DNA of 41,110 nucleotides from Candidatus Rokuibacteriota bacterium. GTDB taxonomy: Bacteria; Methylomirabilota; Methylomirabilia; Rokubacteriales; CSP1-6. The notes under the pieces were generated by a model. That model had not been told where the DNA came from, searched no databases, and saw nothing but the letters and a program-made list of their open reading frames with translations. Position 1 is the stretch's first letter. Each line of letters starts with the position of its first letter. The stretch is from positions 1 through 41,110 of the forward strand of contig JAUSJX010000090.1 of NCBI GenBank assembly GCA_030647435.1, given 5' to 3'. Both the position numbers and the translations under genes were made by a program. Below, in pieces: positions 29,937 through 37,906 of the stretch.

Positions 29937-31406
29937 CTAACCCTTGATGTTGCCGATAGGCGAGAGCGTGGCGACGCGGCGGGAGAGGTCGAGACGGTGG
30001 AGCACGTCCACCACGGCGGAGAGATCCTTGTAGGCGAAGCCGGCCTCCTCGGCCACGCCGGACTTGGAGGCGGCACGCACGACGATGCCGCGCGCGGCCA
30101 TGTCGCGAATCAGGGTGTCCCCCCTTACGAGCTTCTTGGCCTGGGCGCGGGACATGGTGCGCCCGGCGCCGTGCGCCGTGGAACCCCAGGTTTCTTCCAT
30201 GGCGTGGGCCGTTCCCACGAGGAGCGCCGAGCCCGTCTCCATGGAGCCGCCGATGATGACCGGCTGGCCGATCGTCCGGTAGGCCGACGGCACGTCGGGA
30301 GCGCCCGGGCCGAAGGCCCGCGTGGCGCCCTTGCGGTGGACGACCAGCTCCATCTCGCGGCCGTCCACGCGATGGCGCTCGAGCTTGGCGGTGTTGTGGC
30401 AGACGTCGTAGATCATGTCGAGCCCGAGCGTCCGCGCATCCCTGCCGAAGATCCGCGAGAAGACCTCGCGCACCCGGTGGGTGATCACCTGCCGGTTGGC
30501 GAAGGCGGAATTGGCCGCGGCCGTCATGGCCCCGAAATACGCCTGCCCCTCTGGGGAGCGAAACGGCGCGCAGGCAAGCTCGCGGTCGTTGACCCTGATC
30601 CCGTAGCGCGGCATGGCCTGGTCGAAGATGCGGAGGTAGTCCGTGCCGATCTGGTGACCGAACCCGCGCGAGCCGCAGTGGAGCATGACGAAGACCTGGC
30701 CGGGCGCTTCGACGCCGAGCGCGCGGGCTGCGACCGGATCGTGGATGCCGCCCTCGCGCACGACCTGGATCTCGAGGTAGTGGTTGCCCGAGCCGAGCGT
30801 GCCGAGCTGCTCCATGCCGCGCGAGACGGCGCGCGCGCTGACGTGGGTCGGATCGGCGCCCGGCAGGCATCCCTGACCTTCCATCCGTTCGAGGTCCTCG
30901 GGCCAGCCGTAGCCGTGCGCCACGCACCAGCCGGCGCCCTGGACCATGATGCGGCGGAAGGACTCCTCGGTGAGGCGCACGAAGCCCTTGGCGCCCACGC
31001 CGGACGGCACGGCCTCGAAGAGCGCGTCGATGAGCTCCGTGATGCGGGGGCGCACCTCCCCCTCGCTGAGCCCGGTCCGGATCAGGCGCATGCCGCAGTT
31101 GATGTCGAAGCCGATGCCGCCAGGCGAAATCACGCCGTCCTCGGCGTCGAAGGCCGCGACACCGCCGATCGGGAAACCGTAGCCCCAGTGGCCGTCAGGC
31201 ATGCAGAGCGCCGCGCGGACGATGCCCGGCAGGCAGGCGACGTTCGTCACCTGCTCGAAGACGCCATCATCCATCTGGCCGAAGAGCGCCTCGGAAGCGT
31301 AAATGCGCGCGGGCACCCGCATCCCGGCCTTCTCGGACGGCGCGATCTCCCAGACGCAGTCGCCCGCCGGCCTGGCCTTTGCCCGGAGCTCCGGCGATGT
31401 CCTCAT
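29937..31406 (-). CDS. rtcB: RNA-splicing ligase RtcB
   Basis: 489 residues. RtcB joins 2',3'-cyclic phosphate and 5'-OH RNA ends using GTP and Mn, repairing tRNA and rRNA breaks. Metal and catalytic motifs are present: CMPDGHWGYGFPIGG, GGIGFDINCGMR (metal Cys104), GSGNHYLEI, LHCGSRGFGHQIG, YDVCHNTAKLE, and the guanylylated-His motif AHGAGRTMSR. The C terminus is typical (AYKDLSAVVDVLHR...ATLSPIGNIKG). It follows its activator archease by six bases and the hsp20 gene upstream, all behind a sigma-54 promoter. Confidence 0.97.
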   Translation of the reverse strand: MRTSPELRAKARPAGDCVWEIAPSEKAGMRVPARIYASEALFGQMDDGVFEQVTNVACLPGIVRAALCMPDGHWGYGFPIGGVAAFDAEDGVISPGGIGFDINCGMRLIRTGLSEGEVRPRITELIDALFEAVPSGVGAKGFVRLTEESFRRIMVQGAGWCVAHGYGWPEDLERMEGQGCLPGADPTHVSARAVSRGMEQLGTLGSGNHYLEIQVVREGGIHDPVAARALGVEAPGQVFVMLHCGSRGFGHQIGTDYLRIFDQAMPRYGIRVNDRELACAPFRSPEGQAYFGAMTAAANSAFANRQVITHRVREVFSRIFGRDARTLGLDMIYDVCHNTAKLERHRVDGREMELVVHRKGATRAFGPGAPDVPSAYRTIGQPVIIGGSMETGSALLVGTAHAMEETWGSTAHGAGRTMSRAQAKKLVRGDTLIRDMAARGIVVRAASKSGVAEEAGFAYKDLSAVVDVLHRLDLSRRVATLSPIGNIKG

Positions 31407-31412
31407 GGCGCC

Positions 31413-31841
31413 TCAGATGTCGATGACGAGCCGGGCCCGCCAGCCGTCGGCGGTTTGTTCGAGGACGAACTGGTGGAAGGTGACGGCCTTGGGGTCGGCG
31501 CCGAGGGTCGTGTGTTCCGCGTCGATGGTGCCGCCCCGCGCGATCGCGTCGAGCCTGAAGGGCCCCTTGCCCGCGATTGTGACCTGAGCGGCCGGGAAGA
31601 CCTGCCGGTCGCGGTCCTTGAGGTAGATCAGCTCGGACAGCCAGTCGTAGAGCAGCAGGTCGAGCTGCGGCGCTTCGATGGTCACGGCCCGCTCGACGGT
31701 GATGGACAGCGTGGCCGGATCGACCATGAGACAAGCCAAAGCCGAAGCCGCAGTCTCGAAGAGGTCGGCGGGGTCTCGGCCCTCGACCTCGACCGCGCAG
31801 TCGGCGAGCGCGACCTCTTCGAGAAAGCGGTAATGGCCCAG
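31413..31841 (-). CDS. Archease (RtcB activator) with CTG start
   Basis: 142 residues. Archease promotes RtcB guanylylation and turnover. The N-terminal HYRFLEEVALADCAVEVEGRD and LFETAASALACLMVDP segments, the central WLSELIYLKDRDRQVF, and the closing ARLVIDI strand are family features. There is no ATG, GTG or TTG before the conserved N terminus: an in-frame TAG (the hsp20 stop) lies one codon upstream. A CTG at 31841 is six bases after CGGAG and fits. The first conventional start (TTG at 31739) would delete the first 34 residues including conserved Asp. It lies between hsp20 and rtcB. Confidence 0.85.
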   Translation of the reverse strand: MGHYRFLEEVALADCAVEVEGRDPADLFETAASALACLMVDPATLSITVERAVTIEAPQLDLLLYDWLSELIYLKDRDRQVFPAAQVTIAGKGPFRLDAIARGGTIDAEHTTLGADPKAVTFHQFVLEQTADGWRARLVIDI

Positions 31842-31844
31842 ACG

Positions 31845-32282
31845 CTACTCCGTCTTGATCGGGATCATCGTGCCCTTGGCGGCGGGCGTCTTGGGCAGGG
31901 TGACCGTCAGCAGCCCGTTCTTAAAGGATGCGCTGACCCTGCTGCCGTCCACGGCCACGGGCAGACGGACGCTGCGGGTGAAGGCCCCGTAGCTCCGCTC
32001 CGCGCGGTAGTAGCGCTCCTCTTTCTCCTCCTTGTCGATCTGCTTCTCGCCCTTGATGGTCAGAAGCTGCTCCTGGAGCGAGATCTGGATGTCCTTCGGA
32101 TCCATGCCCGGGACTTCCGCCTTGACCATCACGGCGTCCTTCGTCTCGGAGACATCCATGCTCGGCGCCCACTCGCCCGTCGCCGGGAACTCCTCCAGCT
32201 TGAAGTCGGCGAACCGGTCGAAGAGCTTTTCCATCTCCTGCTTGAGGTTCGGCATCCCCATCCACGGCATCAGCGAACGCAT
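31845..32282 (-). CDS. Hsp20/alpha-crystallin family small heat-shock protein
   Basis: 145 residues, an ATP-independent holdase chaperone. An N-terminal segment with PNLKQEMEKLFDRFADF precedes the alpha-crystallin domain (SMDVSETKDAVMVKAEVPGMDPKDIQISLQ, LLTIKGEKQIDKEEKEERYYRAERSYGAFTRSVRLP, ASFKNGLLTVTLPK). The C-terminal I-x-I motif is present as IPIKTE. A strong purine ribosome site (GGAGGAG) precedes the ATG at 32282. It is the first gene of hsp20-archease-rtcB, joining protein and RNA repair under one promoter. Confidence 0.95.
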   Translation of the reverse strand: MRSLMPWMGMPNLKQEMEKLFDRFADFKLEEFPATGEWAPSMDVSETKDAVMVKAEVPGMDPKDIQISLQEQLLTIKGEKQIDKEEKEERYYRAERSYGAFTRSVRLPVAVDGSRVSASFKNGLLTVTLPKTPAAKGTMIPIKTE

Positions 32283-32337
32283 GACTTACTCCTCCTTTCC
32301 ACGTTGGTCGAGGCGAGGGCCTCCGCTCCATGGAAGA

Positions 32338-32353
32338 AGCAACCGCGGTGCCA
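32338..32353 (-). promoter_or_regulatory. Sigma-54 promoter of hsp20-archease-rtcB
   Basis: TGGCAC (32348-32353), five bases, TTGCT (32338-32342), an essentially perfect -24/-12 sigma-54 site with correct spacing. Predicted start near 32327, about 45 bases before hsp20. In E. coli, rtcBA is also sigma-54 dependent, under the activator RtcR; no activator gene lies in this window. The remaining gap to the plus-strand ald (32354-32492) holds only GC-rich hairpin sequence. Confidence 0.8.
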
Positions 32354-32492
32354 GCGCGAGGCCACGGTGTTACGCGGACTTGGCGAGCGCCCCCGCGTCC
32401 GGCTGGGGCGGCCGCGCCCGGATTGGGGCGGGCCCACCCCATGGCCGCCGCCCCGGCTTGCCCGCCGGAATCCCGGCGCGCATATTGGCAAC

Positions 32493-33602
32493 ATGGTCAT
32501 CGGCGTGCCGCGGGAGATCAAGGTCGGCGAACAGCGCGTAGCGCTCACGCCCGCAGGCGCGAGGGCTTTCTCAGAGGCCGGCCACCGGGTGCTGGTCGAG
32601 GCGGGCGCCGGGGCAGGAAGCGGGTTCCGAGACAAGGAGTACACCCAGGCCGGCGCCGAGCCCGGCGAGGTGGGCGCAGTCTGGAGCCGGGCCGAGCTCG
32701 TGCTCAAGGTCAAGGAGCCGCTCGCCGAGGAAATTCCGCGCATTCGCGAGGGCCAGACGCTCTTCACCTATCTCCACCTGGCGCCCGTGCCCGACCTGGT
32801 CCGCGCGCTCCAGGCGCGCGGCGTCCTCGCCATCGCCTACGAGACCGTCGAGCGGGCCGACGGCAGCCTGCCGCTCCTCACGCCCATGAGCGAGGTGGCT
32901 GGACGGCTCGCGGTCCAGGAAGGCGCCCACTACCTCGGCCGCGCCTACGGCGGTCGCGGCATCCTGCTCTCGGGCGTGCCCGGCGTTCCCCGCGGCAACG
33001 TGGTCATACTGGGAGCGGGCACCGTGGGAATCAACGCTGCCAAGGTTGCGCTCGGCCTGGGAGCCGACGCCGCGCTCCTCGACATCAACCTCGACCGCCT
33101 CCGCGCCGCCGACGATCTCTTCAACGGGCGGGTCGTCACGCTGTCCTCGAACGCCTTCAACATCGAGCAGGCGGCGCAGCGCGCCGATCTCCTCGTCGGC
33201 GGGGTGCTCGTGGCGGGCGCCAAGGCGCCGAGGCTCGTCACGGAGACCGTGGTCGCCCGCATGAAGCCCGGCGCCGTCATCGTGGACGTCGCGGTGGACC
33301 AGGGCGGCTGCGTGGAGACGATCCGCCCGACGACGCTCGTGGAGCCGGTCTACACGCTCCACGGCGTGCTGCACTACGGCGTCACCAACATGCCGGCGCT
33401 GGTGCCGCGCACCTCGACCTTCGCGCTCACCAATGCCACCCTGCCCTACGCGCTGGATCTCGCGCGCAAGGGCGCGCTCAGGGCGGTGCGCGAGAGCGCC
33501 GAGCTGGCCCGCGGCGTCAACGTCTGGCGGGGGCGCGTCGTCTATCCCGCGGTCGCCGCCGCCGTCGGCGAGACGCCCCTGCCGCTCGATCAGCTCCGTT
33601 GA
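32493..33602 (+). CDS. ald: Alanine dehydrogenase
   Basis: 369 residues, NAD-dependent oxidative deamination of alanine to pyruvate and ammonia, or the reverse. Signatures: [19 protein letters not shown] at the start, substrate region [17 protein letters not shown] and [19 protein letters not shown], the dinucleotide motif [22 protein letters not shown], and the tail [21 protein letters not shown]. Transcribed away from hsp20, opposite to most neighbours. Its stop overlaps the TTG start of the methyltransferase gene. Confidence 0.96.
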   Translation: MVIGVPREIKVGEQRVALTPAGARAFSEAGHRVLVEAGAGAGSGFRDKEYTQAGAEPGEVGAVWSRAELVLKVKEPLAEEIPRIREGQTLFTYLHLAPVPDLVRALQARGVLAIAYETVERADGSLPLLTPMSEVAGRLAVQEGAHYLGRAYGGRGILLSGVPGVPRGNVVILGAGTVGINAAKVALGLGADAALLDINLDRLRAADDLFNGRVVTLSSNAFNIEQAAQRADLLVGGVLVAGAKAPRLVTETVVARMKPGAVIVDVAVDQGGCVETIRPTTLVEPVYTLHGVLHYGVTNMPALVPRTSTFALTNATLPYALDLARKGALRAVRESAELARGVNVWRGRVVYPAVAAAVGETPLPLDQLR

Positions 33603-34210
33603 CGGGGCATCCTGTCTTCGCGGCGGTGTACGACCGCCTGACGCGCTCGGCCGAGCGGAAGTTCCTCGGCGCCCATCGCGCGTGGCTCTGCGCCCGCGCG
33701 ACCGGGCGTGTGCTCGACCTGGGCGCGGGGACCGGCGCCAACTTCCCCTACCTCGACGCAGATGCGCAGGTGCTGGCAGCCGAGCCCGATCCGTACATGC
33801 TTGCCCGCGCGCGGCGGCGCGCCCGGGCGCTGGGACTCTCCGTCACCTTCCTGCCCGATGCCGCCGAATCGCTCCCGCTCGAGGCGGCGTCCGTCGACGC
33901 CGTGCTCGCCACCCTCGTCCTCTGCACGGTCGAGGATCCGGCGCGGGCGCTCCACGAGATCCGTCGGATCCTGAGACCGGGGGGCCGGCTCCTCTTCCTC
34001 GAACACGTGAGGCTCGAGCACCCCGTCTGGGGCAGAGTGCAGGACGTCGTGGCGCCGGCGTGGAAGGCGCTGTTCGCCGGCTGCCACCCGAACCGGGACA
34101 CGGTGACGGCGGTCCGCCGGGCGGGCTTCACCATCGAGGAGCTCGAGCGCTGTGCGTGGGGCCCGCTGCCGGGCCCGCTCTTCGTCCGCGGCGCTGCGGT
34201 TCCCGCCTAA
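33599..34210 (+). CDS. Class I SAM-dependent methyltransferase
   Basis: 203 residues with the Rossmann SAM motif [16 protein letters not shown], the acidic post-motif ([10 protein letters not shown]), [12 protein letters not shown] and [16 protein letters not shown], a Methyltransf_11-like pattern similar to phosphatidylethanolamine/ubiquinone-type methyltransferases. The substrate is not identifiable. The start is TTG at 33599, overlapping the ald stop (TTGA); upstream the same frame reads antiphase to ald and is a shadow. It ends tail-to-tail with the P-type ATPase gene, overlapping by four bases. Confidence 0.87.
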   Translation: MTGHPVFAAVYDRLTRSAERKFLGAHRAWLCARATGRVLDLGAGTGANFPYLDADAQVLAAEPDPYMLARARRRARALGLSVTFLPDAAESLPLEAASVDAVLATLVLCTVEDPARALHEIRRILRPGGRLLFLEHVRLEHPVWGRVQDVVAPAWKALFAGCHPNRDTVTAVRRAGFTIEELERCAWGPLPGPLFVRGAAVPA

Positions 34211-36735
34211 ATCGAGTACCGGCGGTAGAACCAGCGCTTGACGACCTCGACGAGCCCGAGATACGTCACGATCATCAGCACGAGGATCGCGAAGAAGAGC
34301 GGCGGCAGCGGCGTGAAACCGAGCCACGGCGCCAAGGGCGTGAACGGGATCGCGGCGCCCGCCGCCACGCAGGCGCACACACCCCAGGTGAGACCCGCGC
34401 TCGGCCGGCTCTTCCACGGCCGTCCGGCGGTGCGGATGACGAAGATCACGAGAGTCTGAGTCGCGAGCGATTCGACGAACCAGCCGGTCTGGAACAGGGA
34501 CTCGTTGGCGTGGAAGAGCCACAGCATCACGGCGAAGGTCAGGAAGTCATAGATCGAGGAGAGCGGCCCGATCACCAGCATGAACCGCCGGATGAAATGC
34601 ACGTTCCAGCGCTTGGGCTTGAGCGTGTAGGTGCCGTCCACGCGGTCCGACGGGATGGGTACCTGCGCCAGGTCGTACAGGAAGTTGTTGAGCAGGATCT
34701 GCAGCGGCAGCATCGGCAGGAAGGGCAGAAACATCGAGGCCGCTGCCATGCTCAGCATGTTGCCAAAGTTTGAGCTCGTGCCCATCAGCACGTACTTCAT
34801 GATGTTGCCAAAGCTCCGCCGACCCTCGAGCACGCCTTCGTGGAGAACGTCGAGCCGCTTCTCGAGCAGGATGATGTCGGCGGCGTCCCGCGCCACGTCC
34901 ACGGCCGTATCCACCGAGATGCCGACGTCGGCCGATCGCAGCGCCGGGGCGTCGTTGATGCCATCGCCCATGCATCCCAACACGTGGCCGCGCGAGCGCA
35001 GCGCCAGAATGATCCGGTTCTTCTGCATCGGCGACGCGCGCGCGAAGACCTGAGTGCGCTCGGCCACGGCCGCCAGTGCCGGGTCGGACATGCGCTCGAC
35101 CGCGTCTCCCAGCACGATCTCGTCGGCGTCGAGGCCGACCTGCCGGCAGATGTGCTGGGTCACGAGCTCGTTGTCCCCCGTGATGATCTTGACCGTGATG
35201 CCATCGGCCTTGAGCGCGGCCAGCATGTCCGCTACGCCCTCGCGGGGCGGGTCCAGGAAGGCGGCGAAGCCCACGAACCGAAGCTCGCACTCGTCGGCGA
35301 TGCCGTAGGCGGCCTGGCGCGGCACGGGCCGGTACGCGACCGCGAGGACGCGGTAACCGTCGCCGGAGAGGCGCCGGAACAGCGCCTCGATCTCGGCCCG
35401 GGCCGCCGCGTCGAGCGGGGTGGACGCGCCCGCGAGCTCGAGCGCGCCGCAGGCCGGCAGCACGCTCTCGGGCGCGCCCTTGGTGATCAGGAGGCGCTCG
35501 CCGCCGCTCTCGACGACCACGGACATGCGGCGCCGCTGAAAATCGAACGGGATCTCGTCGCACGAGCGGTAGCGCACGACGTCGGGATGCTCGTGACGGA
35601 GGATGGCCTCATCCATCGGGCTCTTGAGGCCTGTCTGGAAAGCGCTGTTGAGCGCAGCCAGGCGGATCACCGCCTCGTCCTCCTCGCCGCGGGCGTTGAC
35701 GTGGCGCGAGACGGAGATCTCGCCCACCGTCAGCGTGCCCGTTTTGTCGCTGAAGAGGATGTCCATGCTACCGAAGTTCTCGATGGCGGCCAGGCGCTTG
35801 ACGATGACCTTCTTCCGCGCCATGCGGACGGCACCCGAGGCCAGCGTCACCGAGACGATCATGGGCAGGAGCTCGGGCGTGAGTCCCACGGCCAGGGCCA
35901 CGGCGAAGAGGAAGGACTCGAGCGGGTCGCGCCGGACCAGGGCGTTGACCAGGAACACGAAGAGGACCAGCAGGAGCACAATCTGGAGGATGAGCATCCC
36001 GAACTGGCGCGCGCCGCGCTCGAACTCGGTCTCCGGCACGCGACCGGCGAGCCGCGCCGCCACCTGCCCGAATTCGGTGCGGGCGCCGGTGCGGACGATC
36101 ACAGCCTCGCCGAGGCCGCTCACCACGGACGTGCCCTGGAGCACGGCCGTGGGGGCTTCCCCGAGCGACGTCCCGGCCCCGACCGCCGCGTCGGCGTGCT
36201 TCTCGCGCGGGAGCGACTCGCCGGTCAGCGCGGCCTCGTTGAGGAAGAGGTCCCTGCTCGACAGCAGGCGGCCGTCACCCGGGACGAGGTCGCCGGCTGT
36301 GAGACGGACGACGTCGCCCGGCACCACCTCCCGCGCCGGGATTTCCTGCGCCCGGCCGTCGCGCAGGACGGTGGCGCGCTGGCCGACCCGGTCGCGGAGC
36401 CACCGCGCCGCCACCTGCGACTGATACGCCTGGCTGAAGTTGAGCGCAACGCTCAGCAGCAGCATGCAGGCGATGATCAGGGAACTCACCACCTGGCCGA
36501 AGGCGGCCGACACGGCGCTCGCCACGAGCAGGATCAGGACCAGCGGGTTGACGAGGTAGGCGCCGAGCTCTCTGAGCGCTTCGAAGCGACGCGGCGGCGC
36601 GTGCTCGTTGGGACCGACGCGCTTGAGGCGGGCCCCGGCGTCGTCGGAGCTGAGACCGGCGCTCGAGCTGCCGGCCTCGGCCAGGACGTCGTCGCGGGTC
36701 GCAGCCCAGAAGGGCTGGGAAGCCATCGTGCCCAT
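34207..36735 (-). CDS. mgtA: MgtA-type P-type ATPase (magnesium import)
   Basis: 842 residues, P3B-like MgtA/MgtB family. It has an N-terminal actuator with TGESLP, helix M4 with [12 protein letters not shown] (the MgtA LTPEMLP signature), phosphorylation motif DKTGTLT (Asp330), [22 protein letters not shown] hinge, and the C-terminal helices typical of Mg importers. It should bring Mg2+ into the cytoplasm. It lies 29 bases after the small secreted-protein gene and likely shares its sigma-54 promoter. Other P-type specificities (Ca) are less likely given the ELLPM motif. Confidence 0.93.
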   Translation of the reverse strand: MGTMASQPFWAATRDDVLAEAGSSSAGLSSDDAGARLKRVGPNEHAPPRRFEALRELGAYLVNPLVLILLVASAVSAAFGQVVSSLIIACMLLLSVALNFSQAYQSQVAARWLRDRVGQRATVLRDGRAQEIPAREVVPGDVVRLTAGDLVPGDGRLLSSRDLFLNEAALTGESLPREKHADAAVGAGTSLGEAPTAVLQGTSVVSGLGEAVIVRTGARTEFGQVAARLAGRVPETEFERGARQFGMLILQIVLLLVLFVFLVNALVRRDPLESFLFAVALAVGLTPELLPMIVSVTLASGAVRMARKKVIVKRLAAIENFGSMDILFSDKTGTLTVGEISVSRHVNARGEEDEAVIRLAALNSAFQTGLKSPMDEAILRHEHPDVVRYRSCDEIPFDFQRRRMSVVVESGGERLLITKGAPESVLPACGALELAGASTPLDAAARAEIEALFRRLSGDGYRVLAVAYRPVPRQAAYGIADECELRFVGFAAFLDPPREGVADMLAALKADGITVKIITGDNELVTQHICRQVGLDADEIVLGDAVERMSDPALAAVAERTQVFARASPMQKNRIILALRSRGHVLGCMGDGINDAPALRSADVGISVDTAVDVARDAADIILLEKRLDVLHEGVLEGRRSFGNIMKYVLMGTSSNFGNMLSMAAASMFLPFLPMLPLQILLNNFLYDLAQVPIPSDRVDGTYTLKPKRWNVHFIRRFMLVIGPLSSIYDFLTFAVMLWLFHANESLFQTGWFVESLATQTLVIFVIRTAGRPWKSRPSAGLTWGVCACVAAGAAIPFTPLAPWLGFTPLPPLFFAILVLMIVTYLGLVEVVKRWFYRRYSI

Positions 36736-36764
36736 TCTAGCCGGGCCGCCTCACGGAAGACGGC

Positions 36765-37172
36765 CTACCGCGTGTCGAGCTCCGACACGGTCACCCGCGT
36801 CGCCACCTGCCGCTTGCCCACCCGCTGGACCTCGACGGTTGCGTAGTCGCCGAGCTTGAGCCCCCAGGCATCCTGCGGAACCTCGATGAACTCGCCGTCC
36901 CACCCCGAGGGACCGGCGCCGGCCGCGCGCCGTGCCCGCGTCCACGCGGTGGATCCATCCGGCTTGACCGTGAAGCGAGTGGTCACGGTCCGGCCATCTT
37001 TGACGCGCCAAGGCCCGATCGCCTCGATGGTGATCGTGCCCGCGGCCCGGTCCACCGCCACGACAGTTCCCGAGTGGCGGGTGGCGGCGGCCTGGGCCAA
37101 TCCGGGCGCCGCCAAGCTCAGAAGCACCAGGCCAACAGTGGACGCCGTCCACCAAGCATGCCGGCTCGTCAT
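36765..37172 (-). CDS. Secreted protein of unknown function, partner of the ATPase
   Basis: 135 residues with a clear signal peptide (about 1-28, VGLVLLSLAAPGLAQA). The mature part is predicted beta-rich: GTVVAVDRAAGTITIEAIGPW, RTVTTRFTVKPDG, FIEVPQDAWGLKLGDYATVEVQRVGKRQVATRVTVSE, resembling small OB/DUF-type periplasmic domains. No family is recognised with confidence. It is the first gene of the unit that contains the MgtA-type ATPase. Upstream (37173-37459) lie two divergent sigma-54 type sites. Confidence 0.8.
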   Translation of the reverse strand: MTSRHAWWTASTVGLVLLSLAAPGLAQAAATRHSGTVVAVDRAAGTITIEAIGPWRVKDGRTVTTRFTVKPDGSTAWTRARRAAGAGPSGWDGEFIEVPQDAWGLKLGDYATVEVQRVGKRQVATRVTVSELDTR

Positions 37173-37200
37173 AGCAGACTCCTCCTCGGACTCTCAACCA

Positions 37201-37216
37201 GGCAAGGAGAGTGCCA
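37201..37216 (-). promoter_or_regulatory. Sigma-54 promoter of the secreted protein-mgtA unit
   Basis: TGGCAC (37211-37216), five bases, TTGCC (37201-37205): exact -24/-12 spacing, one mismatch at the last base. Predicted start about 37190, 18 bases before the ATG at 37172, which is preceded by GGAGGAG. Confidence 0.7.
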
Positions 37217-37365
37217 GCACTTGACCGGCTTGCGCTGCGTAAATCCGCCCTCTTGCATACCCGGGCCGGGGCCGCCGCGCCCCAGGTGTCGCAGGAACTT
37301 CCATCACGGTGCCCCTCCGCCTACCCGGCGGAGGCGGCAAACGGCCTCCGAACGCTGGATGCTCG

Positions 37366-37381
37366 AGGCATCTCGCTTGCA
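37366..37381 (+). promoter_or_regulatory. Possible sigma-54 promoter of the CBS gene
   Basis: AGGCAT (37366-37371), five bases, TTGCA (37377-37381). Correct GG-GC spacing but A instead of T before GG. The start would be near 37393, about 67 bases before the CBS-gene ATG at 37460. Weaker than the three minus-strand sites. Confidence 0.4.
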
Positions 37382-37459
37382 CAGTGAGAGGCCAAAGGGT
37401 GTCGCCATGCCCTGGAAGCTTGTCAACTGCGGCGTCCCGAACCCCAGAAGGAGGAAGCC

Positions 37460-37882
37460 ATGCTCAAGCAGATCGCCGTGAAGCCCGTCGTCACCGCCTC
37501 GGCCCGCATGACCATCGCCGAGGCCGCGCGCGCCATGAAGCAGAAGAATGTGGGCGCGCTGATCGTTGTCAACGCGGGGCGGCCGCTCGGCGTGCTCACC
37601 GACCGGGACATCGCCATGGACGTGGTCGCCGCGGGCAAGGACCCGGACGCCGTGCGCGTGGAGGACGTGATGCGGAAGAAGCCCGCCACGCTCCGGGAGG
37701 ACCTGGGACTCATGGACGCCGCCCGGATCTTCGCCAAGACCGGCGTCCGGCGCCTGCCGGTGGTGGACAAGGCCGGGCGGGTCTCCGGCATCGTCGCCCT
37801 CGATGACCTGATGATGCTGCTCGGCAACGAGATGGGCCTCGTGGCCGGCGCCCTGGCTGCAGGGCTCCGGAAGGCGAGCTAG
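37460..37882 (+). CDS. CBS-domain pair protein
   Basis: 140 residues, two CBS motifs (ITASARMTIAEAARAMKQKNVGALIVVNAGRPLGVLTDRDIA-like, then VMRKKPATLREDLGLMDAARIFAKTGVRRLPVVD). No other domain. It probably binds an adenine nucleotide, perhaps as an energy sensor. ATG at 37460 follows GGAGGAAGCC. It is divergent from the secreted protein-mgtA unit and 24 bases upstream of the ligase/acyltransferase gene, with which it is likely co-transcribed. Confidence 0.92.
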   Translation: MLKQIAVKPVVTASARMTIAEAARAMKQKNVGALIVVNAGRPLGVLTDRDIAMDVVAAGKDPDAVRVEDVMRKKPATLREDLGLMDAARIFAKTGVRRLPVVDKAGRVSGIVALDDLMMLLGNEMGLVAGALAAGLRKAS

Positions 37883-37906
37883 CCCCGGCGCCGCTCCGGT
37901 GTCGCG

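Noticed and set aside
29892-32492. A long plus-strand open frame across rtcB, archease and hsp20, running into ald
   Set aside because: The part upstream of 32493 is antisense shadow; only the alanine dehydrogenase portion has family motifs.
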